This document shows positions 11,448 through 25,650 of a stretch of 64,000 bases of DNA, one piece after another. The DNA lies in assembly GCA_963853835.1 (NCBI GenBank), contig OY970830.1, positions 39,331,966 to 39,395,965 on the forward strand. The letters run 5' to 3'. The DNA comes from Calendula officinalis (taxonomy: Eukaryota > Streptophyta > Magnoliopsida > Asterales > Asteraceae). The number at the start of each line of letters is the position of its first letter. Positions within the stretch are counted from its first letter, which is position 1. Position numbers and translations under genes: made by a program. A model generated the notes under the pieces. The model searched no databases. It had not been told where the DNA came from and was given only the letters and a program-made list of their open reading frames with translations.

Positions 11448-12900
11448 TTTAGTTACCTCCGTGGTAACCCTATCTCATTCATATACATCAATCACCTCTT
11501 CGGTGATTCTATCACATTCATTCATAGCCTATTCGACCCGTCAAGTTGTTCGGAATGCCTCCAATCCAACGAGACCCCATTTTTGCCCTACTAACCGGAA
11601 TGCCTCCGATTCAGTAGAACCCCCATTACCACAATGTTCAGCCAAAGTGACATATCTTCATCTTACTAACCAGAATGCCTCCAGTTCAGTAAGATCCAAC
11701 ATCTTGTTGGGTGATCGGAATGCCTCCGACTCATCAGTTTCATTCAAGATACCATGATAATCCAGAATGCCTCCAAATCTATCATGTACCTGCCCTATTT
11801 CAATCTACCCGTCATAACTATTTCATGTGACTATGTGTCACATCTAACATCAATGCTATAAGGCCATCTTACAAACTATCCATATACTAATCTCACTTAG
11901 TATTCACACAATCAAGCAACTAGTTAATATAAAGAAATTAAATAACTAGTTTATCATCAATAGTCACATATTAAAAATATCTCTTTACCGCTATGTACCC
12001 AGTTTTAAAGTTCACATGTACTCACCTTAGCAATTAATGCTCCAACCGTGTTCCTGACACCAAACTCTTGCTTCCACAATTTCACCGACTTTCCAAGATG
12101 TCACCGAAAGCCTAATACAATGATCATACAATGTTTAACATCACAATCTACTAATAATGTATCCATTCATCACTAGATACCATCAACTAACACTTTCCCC
12201 CAATTATGGTGATTTACCAAACCCTAGGTTTAACCAACCCGTATGATTCTTACCAATCATAATCATACACTTATTTTCCTTGTTAATATATCATCTATCA
12301 AGTTTATACACCATTTATATCACCATAACCCATGACCCCAAGAACTAGGGTTTCAAACCCAAGCTTCTAAACCCATAGATCTAAAGCTACAACTACAAAG
12401 GATTGAACATATACCTTTAATCTTCAACTAGGAGTGAAGAATCACAAGATTTGACCAAGAAATCTGCTCCAAATGATGATTTACACCCAAAATCGTCCAC
12501 AAACTCGAGAGGAAGAAACTAGGGTTTTTCTTTGCATTTAATGAGCTCAAACCCGACTTAAATGCTGCACGACCAGACTTCGCGACGCGAACTAGTTCGC
12601 GTCGCTAACTTTGCATTTCGCACGCAGACTTAGCGATCGCTATCTCATCGCGAACTACTTCGCGCCCGATAGCCAAACTCCCTGGCCCGACTTCCCGATC
12701 GCGACCAATAGTTCGCGTCGCAAACTTCTTAAGGCAGCAGGGCTGCACTTTTTCATCTTTGTCTCGACCCGGTTTCGCCCATAACTTTCTCGTACGGTGT
12801 CCAAACGACACGAAACCAATTCCTACGTTCTTTAAACGATTTATCCATTTTTATCATATTTTTATACAATTTATTTAATACTAAATTTCGGGTCGTTACA
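11011..12900 (-). repeat. 3' LTR of the nested Ty3/gypsy element
   Basis: Starts TGTAACACCTC and ends GGTCGTTACA on the plus strand. It holds a TA run (11380-11446), five spaced GGAATGCCTCC motifs (about 11548-11775) and a CpG-rich block of TCGCGA/GTTCGCG words (12575-12725). ORFs over it differ little from those in the partner LTR and are not genes. Confidence 0.95.
11380..11446. repeat. (TA)n microsatellite in LTR
   Basis: The same site in the partner LTR (17127-17239) is about 45 nt longer. This TA run accounts for the 39-bp net length difference between the two LTRs. Confidence 0.95.
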
Positions 12901-15700
12901 ACTATCCACCCCTTAAAAGGATTCCGTCCTCGGAATCACTCGAAAAATTGCAAATCCCCATTCTACCGAGTATCCATTCTCATTCTCCCATGGTTATTAC
13001 CATCAACATTTTCTCGTTTCAATTTAGCCAACCACATGCATATAAACATTCACTTAACTCTGTTAGATCCGAACGGGTCAAAAGAATCAATCTTAGGCCT
13101 TTAATACCCAAACGGGTCAAGATGCCACAATTTGACCACACGCTTCAAATCCTTTAACCGATCATTCTATTCACAAAACAATAACATGACATAACCATTA
13201 CAAATTTTTTTTTTTATTGAAAAATAAAATAAATCTAGCTTCGACCAAGTCGATAAGATCCAACATTGTCTAACCCTTGACTTAAGAACAAAGTCAACTA
13301 TTCTTTAACATTTTCCCTTCTCGTTAAAAGATCCCATAAATCCTCCTTTTCTTTACAATTTACCTTTAATTCATGATCCATCTACAATCATATACTCGAT
13401 CCCCAAATTCAATCTTGACAACACCCAAACGGGTCAAAGTTTCACGATTCGACCCTAACACACCCAATCATTTAACCAAACTCTTTGTACCCATTGGGAT
13501 GATATGACCCAATCATTACTAATAACCAATTGACCAAAATGATAGTCAATGCCTAGCTTTGACCAAATTGTCAACATTGTCCAATTTTGACTTAAGCATA
13601 GAGTCAACCATATCTTGACAATTTCCTTACTCACTGGTGGTTCCATTAATCATCAATTCCTTAACAATCGACTTTACATTCATGGTCCGACAACAATCAT
13701 ACCCGATTCCTAAATTCCATTCGAAATACCCAACGGCCAAAGTCGCACCCCTCTGACTGCCATTATTTCCCTTAATCCATTAACTAATAACTTACATATG
13801 TAGAGGGTACATTATGCCTTTATCCTTGACTAATTAATTTAAACGAAAGTCAAAACTCAATTTTTGACTGAAGTCAACAGTCCCCTAGTTGACCAACCTT
13901 GACTTATAAATAAAGTCAAACTTACTTTGCAAAATTCACACATTCCTCATCACCGAAACATCTTTCCTAAGCTTTTCATTCCCGATTTCCATATTCAAAT
14001 CTCCTTTCTCAATTGTTCCCTTTTTCCTCGATTTCGATTTCCACAACCAATTAATAATTCTTAATTTAAAGCAATACCGAATCTCTATTACTTCTTAACT
14101 TTCATTCAATTACTTATACCGTTCGTAATTTCCTTCAAACATCCTTATACCATATTTGTAATTCACGATTACCGGCTTTAGAGCCTCAATCATATTCAAT
14201 TGTGGCCTAACCACCCGTTATACATCTCTCACCACTTATTGGCTACTAACAACTTTGCTTCCTATAAACACTCCTTTTCATAATCTATATACTTGTAGGC
14301 ATCTCTTACACCTACCTATACTTATACATGACTCGTGTTCTCAACCCAAGTTCTCACTTGCCATAAAGATCATAACAACAAATAACCATGCGGTTCTACA
14401 TACGTCAGATATAAACATCATAACACTGACACACTTTATCATACTTTAACTTATCAAATCGAGATGATCGGAAAGCCTCCAATCCATCACGATTCCAAAA
14501 TATCACAATGATCGGAAAGCCTCCAATCCATAGCGACTCATCAAATCTCGTTAATTGGAAAGCCTCCGATCCAACAAGATCCAATCTATCTTATTCTATT
14601 TTGCATACCATACTAGTATACATCTTTTCGCATCACATAACTTTACCACTTTCTTACGCATTCAAACGTCTATTTATTCCTCATGCAATTTCAACATATT
14701 TCTCATATCATTTTCTTTCATAATAACATATTTCTAATTGAAATATACTACTTAACATGTTCCTCAAAACATTATCTTTCCCATTATCATATGTCTTTCA
14801 TAGACCCTTACTCTCACTTATACCTTTATACCATACGGTATATACATAATCATTTCTAGTGTTTTCCATCAATCTACCCACTTATCAATCGTCTTTAGTC
14901 GATTTATTTTTCATTACTAAAATTTTCAATCTTTCTTTTACCATCAAGGTAGCCACTAATACTTTCGGTTTTCCTCATTCTTACCGAATAAATTGGTCAA
15001 CTCGAGTCACCCAATTGACTCCGATCCATAACCCATTATAAGCTATCACACTTTTTCTATGTCATTTTTTTTTATTTATTAATTGTTACCCTTGACTTAG
15101 CATACCATTTCTATGACATTTTACAATTAATTATCATTATACTCTTAGTATCGAGTCCATTATCCATGGCACAAACTTTTGACATAACTAATTGTCAACT
15201 TATACTCAACCATTTTCGATTACTGAATTTTCTCATTCCCGATGCTTATTCTTTCCAACATATTTTCCATTTACGAGTTTTAAAACTTCACTATATCTTT
15301 GATCATTCTTTTCTTTGCCTTACTCATTTGATATTACTACATCATATACACTTTTCCCGCAAGGAACTACAATTTTTACTTTTAAACTTTTCCCTTATAT
15401 GGTTCCTCATCCATATATAATATTCCTACTAAGTCTTAGTACTTCCAAGTATTACCATCATTTCATTAAATATATTCATTAATCTCGCGATTCATCTTTT
15501 GATATTCCATGACAGCATAATATTTTATTTCTTACTATTCGTGTCGCCGAACGCCAACTCTCCCAAATACAACATCCCTATATACATAACGAATCGGAGA
15601 GATTATTCCCCAAATACATATCCATATCAAACGATCCCTCTATAATTCTTTAGACCATTTCTCTTAAGCACTAAATCAAGCGACCACTGAACAAATAAAC
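12901..15700 (-). other. Non-coding internal region of the nested element, built of diverged repeats
   Basis: Where pol would be expected there is no coding sequence. Instead, diverged tandem copies of a unit of about 310-330 bp run from about 13230 to 13960, each with CAACATTGTC, a TTGACTTAA...AAAGTCAAC block, and an AACGGGTCAAAG-like block. Three GGAAAGCCTCC motifs (near 14470, 14515 and 14560) echo the GGAATGCCTCC motifs of the LTR. Short ORFs here look random. Confidence 0.7.
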
Positions 15701-15717
15701 CGCAAACCACATAACAT

Positions 15718-16379
15718 TCAACTATATAATTGAGAAACGCTTGCCCCACTTGCACCTTCCAACATCACTATGATTTCACGAACTTTGAGTGAGATTCCCT
15801 TTCTTTGTTGACTCCAAGCTACTATCGAACTTCCTCTTTCCTCCATGTGACGACGCTTCATGGGTTTTCGTTGAATTACCTCCTCCACATTCCTAGCAAT
15901 AAGTTCTCTTAGAAATTCTTCCAAGTATTCTTTCGGGACAAAACCTACCTATCAATCTACTCACGAACTCCTTCCACAACATTTAGCACCATATTCTCTT
16001 TCCAGACCTTCGTACATCACATTCTTCCACAACGTCGTCTCGTCCTTCAATAACCGAAGTGCAAAAGTCATCATATCTTCCTCCAACACTTGCTACTCTC
16101 TAGCACTCGCTCAGCTTCACGAATCCTCTGAATCGTCACCTTCGGCTCGGAACTTCCCGAATACGCATCGGCTTGCACGCCATGAATGTCTCGAACGGAC
16201 ATCCATCCCTTTCTTCCGATTTAGAATCACTACCCTCTTCCGTCGAGGACTTGTCAGCACCAACCTTGCTACTTGAAGACCTATTCTTCTTACGGTTGTT
16301 AAAATCATCCCGACTAACCTCATTCGTCCGGCCATCCACAATCCGGCTCACATCTTTATTCACTACATCTTTCATCTGA
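15718..16379 (-). pseudogene. Degenerate gag of the nested Ty3/gypsy element
   Basis: The minus-strand ORF at 16375-16136 includes DGCPFETFMACKP, which resembles the start of the gag core of Tekay-like elements. Frameshifted pieces follow, including FVSRLIGRFCPERI, similar to a conserved gag segment (a W-x-x-F, FCPER pattern). Then comes a 68-residue ORF at 15924-15718. The reading frame is broken at least twice, and no zinc knuckle was found. Identification is by pattern memory only. Confidence 0.5.
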
Positions 16380-16764
16380 TTAAACAGATTCCGAATAATC
16401 TTCCTAATTACCGGGGTCGGGTTTCATCTAACCGGAACCCTCTCCATCATCACCGCGACATGACGAAACTCACTTATAATTTCTCTTCTTGACTTAGAGG
16501 AGCTCATCCTCTTCTCGTGGTCACCTTTTTGTTATTCCAATGTCTTCAACAACCAATATTCGAGCAACGACTCAACAGTCAAATAAAACTCATGCAAATC
16601 AAACATGCCATTCTCTTAGGGTTCGACCCTACATACTCGCACCTTACAGTCTCAATAGATCTATCATGGACATCCTATTGAACATATGGTCCTACTTAGT
16701 ATAGCTTAAGACTAGGGAGGTCAAACCTACCTAATTCACTTAAACTATAGCTCTGATACCAAGT

Positions 16765-18693
<1,929 letters not shown>

Positions 18694-20603
18694 ATGTGGC
18701 CTCTTTTGATGCCTCACTGGTAGCAATATACTCAGATTCACAGGTAGAGTCAGCGACTGCCTGCTGCTTGGAACTCTTCCAAGTGACATCTCCTCCATTT
18801 AACAAGAACACCCACCCAGATTGTGAGCACGAGTCATCTCTATCCGATTGGAAACTCGCGTCACAATATCCTTCCACAACAAGTTCGTCTTTCCCACCAT
18901 ACACTAAGAACATATCCTTTGTTCTCCTTAGGTACTTGAGAATCGTTTTCACCGCAGTCCAATGATCGTTGCCAGGATTGTCCTGGAACCGACTCACCAT
19001 GCTCAAAGCATATGAGACATCCGGACGAGTACATATCATGGCATACATAATCGACCCAATTGCCGAGGCGTAGGGGACTCGATTCATTTTCTCCAGTTCT
19101 TGCTCAGTACTGGGACATTGACTCTTAGACAATGTTATGCCATGATTCATGGGTAGATACCCTTTCTTGGAATCAACCATACTAAAACATTTTAGTATTT
19201 TATCCAAGTATGTACTCTGGCTCAATCCTATTAGACGTCTTTCTCTATCTCTGTATATCTTTATACCGAGTATGTACGCTGCATCTCCTAGATCCTTCAT
19301 TGCGAAACATTTTCCCAACCAAGACTTCACATCTTGCAGTGTAGGAATATGATTTCCAATAAGGAGTATGTCATCCACATACAGTACTAGAAAGACTACA
19401 ACGCTCCCACTAGCTTTGATGTAAACGCAGGACTCATCTTCACTTCTAGAGAAACCAAACTCCTTGACTTTCTCATGGAAGCAAAAATTCCAACTACGAG
19501 AGGCTTGTTTCAATTCATAGATTGACTTCTCAAGCTTGCACACTCTATCAGGATATTTCTTATTGATAAAACCTTCTAGCTGTGCCATATAGACATCCTC
19601 AGTTAGTCTTCCATTAAGGAAGGCGGTTTTAACATCCATCTGCCAAATTTCATAGTCATGAAATGCAGCTATGGCAAGTAATATTCTGATATACTTTATC
19701 TTGGCTACTGGTGAAAAGGTTTCATTATAATCAATCCCATGAGTTTTGAGTATAACCTTTTGCAACCAACCTAGCCTTATAGGTGTGCACATTCTCATCC
19801 ATGTCAATCTTCTTCTTGAAGATCCACTTACACCCAACGGTTTTAATGCTAGGAGAAGTCTCAATCAAGTTCCATACTTGATTGTCATACATGGACTGAA
19901 TCTCACTCTCCATAGCCACTTTCCACTTTTCGGCCTCAGGGCCTTCCATAGCTTCCTTATAACTTGATGGCTCATCATCATCAACTGGTAAACTATTACT
20001 AGTTGATGCATCACCTTCAGCAATATGGTAATCATAATAATCACCAAAATGCTCAGGAGGGCGAACAGTTCTAGAGGATCTGCGTGGAATGGTAGGAGTT
20101 ACATCATCTTCTTCAACAGGAGTCACATCCTCTGGTTGAGTGCTAGTGTCAACTATAGGCGCCACTACATCTTCATTAGTTGACTCTTGACACTCTTCAA
20201 GATCAATTTTGCTCCCACTGTCTTCTTTGGATAATAGCTCTCTCTCAAGAAAGAATCCTCTTCGAGATACGAACACCTTGTTCTCTTTCGGGTTATAAAA
20301 CCGATATCCAAAAGACTGTCGTGGGTAGCCAATGAAGTAGCACTTCTCTGATTTGTTATCTAGCTTGTCGTGAGATTCATGTCTTACATAAACTTCACAA
20401 CCCCAGATTTTCAAATGTTTGAGGGAGGGCGGATTCCATGTCCACATTTCAGAGGGAGTTTTGGAAACCTTCTTAGTTGGTACAAGGTTCACGATATGTG
20501 CTGCAGTCTCTAAGGCATATCCCCAGAAACTCACTGGAAGTGTTGATCGACTCATCATTGATCGCACCATGTCTAACAAGGTTCGATTTCTTCTTTCCGA
20601 CAC
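18694..20603 (-). pseudogene. Copia pol: integrase C-terminus, reverse transcriptase, RNase H N-terminus
   Basis: Two overlapping minus ORFs. The one from 20603 opens with SERRNRTLLDMVRSMM (the end of the integrase core), then an integrase C-terminal part with IWGCEVYVR and a linker, and enters RT at YKARLVAKGYTQ before a frameshift near 19735-19860. The next, from about 19760, carries HGIDYNETFSPVAK, MDVKTAFLNGRL, the catalytic LYVDDILLIGN (near 19345-19378) and the first half of RNase H ending EYIATSEASKEA. There the nested element interrupts it. RT motifs are intact by eye, so the damage is frameshifts plus the insertion. The lineage within Ty1/copia was not assigned. Confidence 0.9.
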
Positions 20604-20639
20604 TCCATTGAGTTGTGGAGTTCGTGGAGGAGAGAGTTG

Positions 20640-21092
20640 AGATATTCATACACAACTCTTTAGATAGTCGATAAACTCTTGACTAAGATACTCTCCGCCC
20701 CTGTCAGAGCGGAGCATCTTAATCTTCTTTCCCAGTTCTACTTATTTCTGATGTTCTTTGAACGTTTCAAAAGTGTCAGATTTGTGTTTAATCAACTAAA
20801 CATAACCATATCTACTGAAATTATCAGTAAATGTGACGAAGTATCGTTCACCATGTCTAGTGTTAGATTTGAACGGTCCACACACATCAGTATGTATGAG
20901 GTCCAACAAATCTTTGCCTCTTTCACACGACCCTGTGAATGGCGCCTTTGTCATCTTGCCAAGTAAACAAGACTCACACACATCATCTGATTTCAAGTCA
21001 AATGATTCTAACACTTCATCCTTTTGGAGTTTAGCTATGCGTTTCTTGTTTATGTGTCCTAAGCGACAGTGCCATATACATGACTTATCCAA
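20640..21092 (-). pseudogene. Copia integrase: zinc-binding and catalytic core
   Basis: The minus ORF at 21092-20796 shows the HHCC zinc-binding block (CRLGHINKKRIAKLQ, then CESCLLGKMTKAPF) and the first catalytic Asp context HTDVCGPF, then YFVTFTDNFSRYGYV. Downstream to about 20640 the sequence continues in other frames (the region of the second catalytic Asp), so at least one frameshift separates it from the ORF beginning at 20603. It lies between protease and RT, as expected for Ty1/copia. Confidence 0.85.
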
Positions 21093-21104
21093 TACACCTT
21101 TGGA

Positions 21105-21640
21105 TTAATCAACATTCAATATTAGATTTCTATTGTTTACGCAACCAATATTTTCATATATACCATTACAAGGAATAGCTTTAAAATAAAACATATCATT
21201 TTTATAAACCAAAATAGAACCATTGTCATTATCAAAAGCGAAATTAAAACCATCCTTAAACAATGCGTAAATGAAATAATGTTGCGTGCCATACATGGCG
21301 AAAAATAAACATCTAATAAAAGTAAAGAACATCCACTGCTAAGCATGAGCTCATAATCTGCTATCTTGGTGACAGCAGCCGAGACTCTGTTTCCCATGAT
21401 CAGATTAAGCTCTCCATGCTTCAACTTCCTACTATTCTTAAGTCCATGCATATCAGTGCAAGTGTGAGTACCACACCCTGTATCTAGAACCCAAGAATTA
21501 GACATAAAAGTATTGTGGAGTTCAATCATAAACGTACCAAAGGTGCCAGACTTTTGGACCTTATGATTTTTCAAATCATCCAGGTACTTTGGGCAGCTTC
21601 TTTTCCAGTGACTATTTCCTTGACAGTAGAAGCATTCCAA
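21105..21640 (-). pseudogene. Copia gag zinc knuckle and aspartic protease
   Basis: A minus ORF beginning MECFYCQGNSHWKRSCP, a CX2CX4HX4C zinc knuckle that ends gag. After about 30 residues comes SWVLDTGCGTHTC, the DTG active site of the aspartic protease, and further protease sequence up to about residue 110. The remainder of this ORF (LLLLDVYFS...) drifts out of frame: the correct continuation (the NIISV-like region) is found in the overlapping ORF at 21332-21105. So there is a frameshift near 21310. Confidence 0.85.
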
Positions 21641-22268
21641 AATCCTTCGGTGTCAATTTTGAATCTTTCTTTCTCTTACGGCTACTTTGGGTATGACCCA
21701 CTTTAGCCTTCCCCTTGTGACAGGGGTTGGAATTTCCATTCAAATTTTCACCCTCAGGATTGGTGGGAGGTTCAGAGTTACTGTTTTCTAACAACTTTGC
21801 CTCAGCAACTTTTAGCACATCAGCTAACTCAGATTTGGATATGTTTATCTTATTCTCTTCATAATCATTGGATATTGAAGAATAAGATGGTGGAAGATTA
21901 TAAAGGATCAAACCAACTATAAACTTGTCACTAGGCTTTGATCCAAATTCCTTAACCTTGTCTATGTAGCCTAACATTCTTTCAACGTAGTTACACACAG
22001 GTTCTCCCTCCTCTAGCTTTCCCATACTGAAGAGACGCAAGCCTTCAAATGCCGCATGTCTCCTTTCATTGTATTCCTGTCGTTCAATACTCATAAAACC
22101 TTGAGTAGGGAACATGTCTAGAATTGCTTGAGATGCAGCAAATGACAGATTCAAAGGAGGTGGTTGTGAACGTGGAGGTGGTGGAGGAAGTGGGACATTG
22201 TTGTTGTTATTGTTATTGTTGTTGGAAGACATATACAAAAGAAACAATTTCTTTGTTAGTGTATTCAT
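21612..22268 (-). CDS. Copia gag polyprotein, N-terminal part
   Basis: 218 residues starting MNTLTKKLFLLYM, with an Asn run (residues about 16-24) then a Pro-rich stretch, followed by the UBN2-type gag core (YNERRHAAFEGLRLFSMG, CNYVERMLGYIDKVKEFG, YNLPPSYSSISNDYEENK). The likely real start is the second Met (MSSNNN), just before the Asn run. The zinc knuckle follows in another frame from 21640, so gag is frameshifted near 21640. It is the first coding unit after the leader. Confidence 0.85.
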   Translation of the reverse strand: MNTLTKKLFLLYMSSNNNNNNNNNVPLPPPPPRSQPPPLNLSFAASQAILDMFPTQGFMSIERQEYNERRHAAFEGLRLFSMGKLEEGEPVCNYVERMLGYIDKVKEFGSKPSDKFIVGLILYNLPPSYSSISNDYEENKINISKSELADVLKVAEAKLLENSNSEPPTNPEGENLNGNSNPCHKGKAKVGHTQSSRKRKKDSKLTPKDFGMLLLSRK

Positions 22269-23109
22269 TAATAATCCTTATAATAATTTTCCCAATCTTT
22301 ATTCATAAGGCTAGGATACAACCACTAGTTATTAGATGTGAAGAGGGATGCCGTAATTCACACCGAATAATTTCGTGTTGTAGGCAAACTATTGTCAATT
22401 TCAATCTTATGAAATCCCTAGTTCTTTGAGATTCATTCTCTTAGGAGAATGGAATGTTAATCTCGAATCTATGCTCTTTCTAATCTATATGACAGGGATG
22501 CCGTTGATCATATATTAGAAGGTGAAACAACCATAAGATACCCACGTAGATTCCCGGCTCAAGTTCGCTTGGGTATCGCGAGAATCGTTTCACTCATAAA
22601 ATAATCTCATAATTAACGTACCGGTTAACCAAGCGAGTTCCGTTAATCAGACTATAATACGAGCGCGTGTTATCTTATGGAGAGCACACGATGTTCACAT
22701 TAATATTAAACGGGAAGGATTTGTTTAATTTTATGATTATACTTTTAATCTTGACATCATCCTATTATGCCCATTCGGTAGCTCCATTCTAAGATAAGGG
22801 AAGCGTCAGGGAAGGTCAGCGCAAGGCGTGTTAAAAACGCGACCCCGTTTGAGATCATATCCCTCCTTTTCATCCTTTATATGCCTTAGACTATGGGTGA
22901 GCCTACTAATGACATAAGCGACAATGTATTTAACTTTAGTTATAATATATATAAACTATTATATAATTATATTCTATGATAATTAAAACCTTTTAATTTC
23001 ATTTACTAAAGTTTATATAGTATAATTAATTTATAAACGTGCGAGGACGCGACGTTTTAATTACTATTATAACAATATCTTATATAATATATAATAAACT
23101 ATTATTACA

Positions 23110-23115
<6 letters not shown>

Positions 23116-23162
<47 letters not shown>
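23116..23162. repeat. (TA)n microsatellite
   Basis: Uninterrupted TA run in the copia leader. Confidence 0.95.
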
Positions 23163-23166
<4 letters not shown>

Positions 23167-23385
23167 AGGATTATCAAATCTTATTTGATATATCATGGAT
23201 TTCGAAATATATAATATATATATTCTAAATTAAACCTTTAATTAATATATATAATATTTTTAAATTTTATCTTAATATCTCTTAAGAGATAATTATTATT
23301 ATAAACAATTATAAGTAATAAAGATAAACAAATTTAAATATTCGAAAAATCCAAATCCTTTTATTTATTTAAAATTTCCGAAATT

Positions 23386-23387
<2 letters not shown>

Positions 23388-23448
<61 letters not shown>
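23388..23448. repeat. (TA)n microsatellite
   Basis: A second uninterrupted TA run in the copia leader. Confidence 0.95.
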
Positions 23449-23450
<2 letters not shown>

Positions 23451-24116
23451 AAAAAAATTCGGATGTACGCATATCTATATAAAAATTTGACTTTTAAATT
23501 TTTATCTCCTTTTAAAACTATTTAAAATTTTCGGATATATATAATATATCCCTAATTTAAACTTTAAATTTTATCCTTATTTAAAACCCTTTAAATAATA
23601 TTTCTAGATTTGTCAAATCAACTATGTTTGGCATATATATTTTCCAAAAAAATATATATATACTAAAATAGGATTATTACCTTTTATTTAATTATTAAAC
23701 AAATAATTTATATATCCTTTTATATATTCCGAAAAATATATAAAATCATATAAAATATTTATCTTAAATCTTTTAAATAAAATCTAGATTTGATAAAATC
23801 TTTTGTTCAAATTCTAGATAATTCCAAACTTTTGTAATTATCTTAATTTAATTATTTAATAAAAAAATGTTTTTAATATTAAATAATATTTCCGAAAATC
23901 GGAAATATCAAAAAATATTTTTAATTTTCGGAATTTAATAAAACAATTTTATAAAATACCGAAAAATATAAAAACCAATTTTTAATGTATTTTCAAATTT
24001 TTGGAAACCTTAAAACAATTTTCGGAATTTCCGAAAATCATAAAAACAATTTTATGGATTTCGAATTTAGCGTCTAGCACAATTAGACTTGTAAACCAAT
24101 GGCGCTCTGATACCAC

Positions 24117-24903
24117 TGTTGGGTTTTCTATGCATCTAGCCACAATTTACTTAAGCCGGAAATCAAAAGTAACTTGGTAGAACACTGACCCGATTAAAAC
24201 TATTTGGACCGTCAGGTTTACAATTCTAACGCAACTAGAATTTATTTAATAACTAATTAAATAATAAATTCAAAACTTACATTGTTATGGTTTGGCGAAG
24301 GAGGCAAACCTTGTGATCTTGTTCTTGCCAGGTTATCACACTATGCCTAGGATTCAAGAAAGAATCCCTCTATCGTTTCACACCCAAGGGTTATCACGAA
24401 CAGGACAATATACCACTAGGTAGTATGAAGCACCTTGAGAAAACGAGTACCCAAACCTAAACTGAAAACCCTTTCGGTTCGACGGCGGCGCACAGTGGCG
24501 TTGCGGCGGCAGCGGCGGTGGCTGGTCGGCGGTGGTGTTGTGTTCGGCCGAGTAAGGAGCAACACAAGGAGGCAAGAAAAGTGTATTAGGTCAATACCCT
24601 TGACCTCTTATTTATAATAGTTGAAACCCAATTAGAGTCAAATTCTAATTGGTCCAAGCCCACCACAAGCCCATTGTCAATTAATTAATCTAATAATTAA
24701 TTACAAGCCCGATATCATTAACTAGTTAATAACCCATCAACTAGTTAAACCCGTTAAGCCCGATTGTCGTTTAATTTAACTATCAATTAAACGTATCGTT
24801 AATTCTCGTGTTCGTTGATTCCTCGAGGACAACTCGAATAAGACTCTAAAATACCCGAACCGGAATACCGGTTTATTTGATGTGTTGGACACCAATTCCA
24901 ACA
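24117..24903 (-). repeat. 5' LTR of the Ty1/copia element
   Basis: 787 bp, homologous to 8722-9533, with TG...CA ends. The GGC-rich tract is shorter here. It is followed directly by the target duplication ATTAT (24904-24908). Confidence 0.92.
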
Positions 24904-24984
24904 ATTATTAGGGAGATACTTGGATCTCTAACACCAACAACTATCAATATAAGCATTCGACTATCGACACCTTGTCATTAGTTT

Positions 24985-25220
24985 TCATCAATTGTTTGTG
25001 AAGTTACCCGTTTGTATCAGTCTGTTTCAACATACAAGACTTGAGAAAACTGTGCAATCATTGGTCCTTGAATTAGATACAGCAAAGTTGGCCATGGTTG
25101 ATGAGCGCAACAAGAATGCAGTTTTGCAAAACCAATTCAGAAATGGCACTAAAAGAAAAATCTTCATTGTGAATGAGAACCTAGATATATATGTGGCAAC
25201 TCAAATTTTCATTCTTTAAG
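24985..25220 (+). pseudogene. Coiled-coil-like exon fragment of an unidentified gene
   Basis: An ORF at 24992-25219 includes TRLEKTVQSLVLELDTAK and VDERNKNAVLQNQF, heptad-like and charged as in plant coiled-coil or kinesin-like proteins, then degenerates after about residue 60. It sits on the right flank of the copia insertion. The left flank (8324-8716) shows no matching exon. I cannot name the family. Confidence 0.35.
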
Positions 25221-25431
25221 AGGAAGGAAAGTAATTATATTTTAGGATCAAAGGAAGCACACAACTTAAGAAGCTGATTCAGAAAATATTTCTAAATAAC
25301 GATCATTTATATCCCTTACAACTTCGTTTTTTTGTATAAGTATTGCTCTTTTATTTAAAATAATCAGAAGTATTTATGTTTTCGAGTAATGAAGGATAAA
25401 CAAAATCAATTAGTAACCAATTAGTCTAGAT

Positions 25432-25650
25432 CAATTAGCCACCAAGGATAGCCTTGGGGTTTTCCGTCAAGAGGTCTTGGGTTCAAGCCTTGTTGGAGGT
25501 AAAACTTGGAGATTAAAAGGTGGTGGGGTTTATTCCCCATACGTGGAGGGTTCGAGGGAAGGCATATTGCCCCTTATGGATGTCACTGTCTAGGCTTGAA
25601 CCACTAACTTACTAACTTGGCGTTCAAAAAAAAAAAAAACAAAAAAAAAC
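25432..25650 (+). mobile_element. tRNA-derived SINE-like element
   Basis: Starts with a block similar to an RNA polymerase III A box (ATAGCCTTGGGG). About 40 bp later comes a B-box-like GGGTTCAAGCC. It ends in an A-rich tail (25626-25650). The total of about 210 bp suits a plant SINE. A clean target duplication was not identified. It lies at the 3' end of the helicase fragment on the other strand, whose ORF runs into the tail as poly-Phe. Confidence 0.5.

Larger units (their letters stand above)
22269..24100 (-). other. Long AT-rich leader of the copia element
   Basis: About 1.8 kb separates the primer binding site from gag, much longer than usual for Ty1/copia. It is extremely AT-rich between about 22920 and 24060, with TA runs at 23116-23162 and 23388-23448 and recurring TTTCGGAATTTCCGAAA-type palindromes. 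No ORF. The part nearer gag (22270-22900) is less AT-rich and includes AGGGATGCCGT repeats near 22342 and 22495. Confidence 0.7.
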
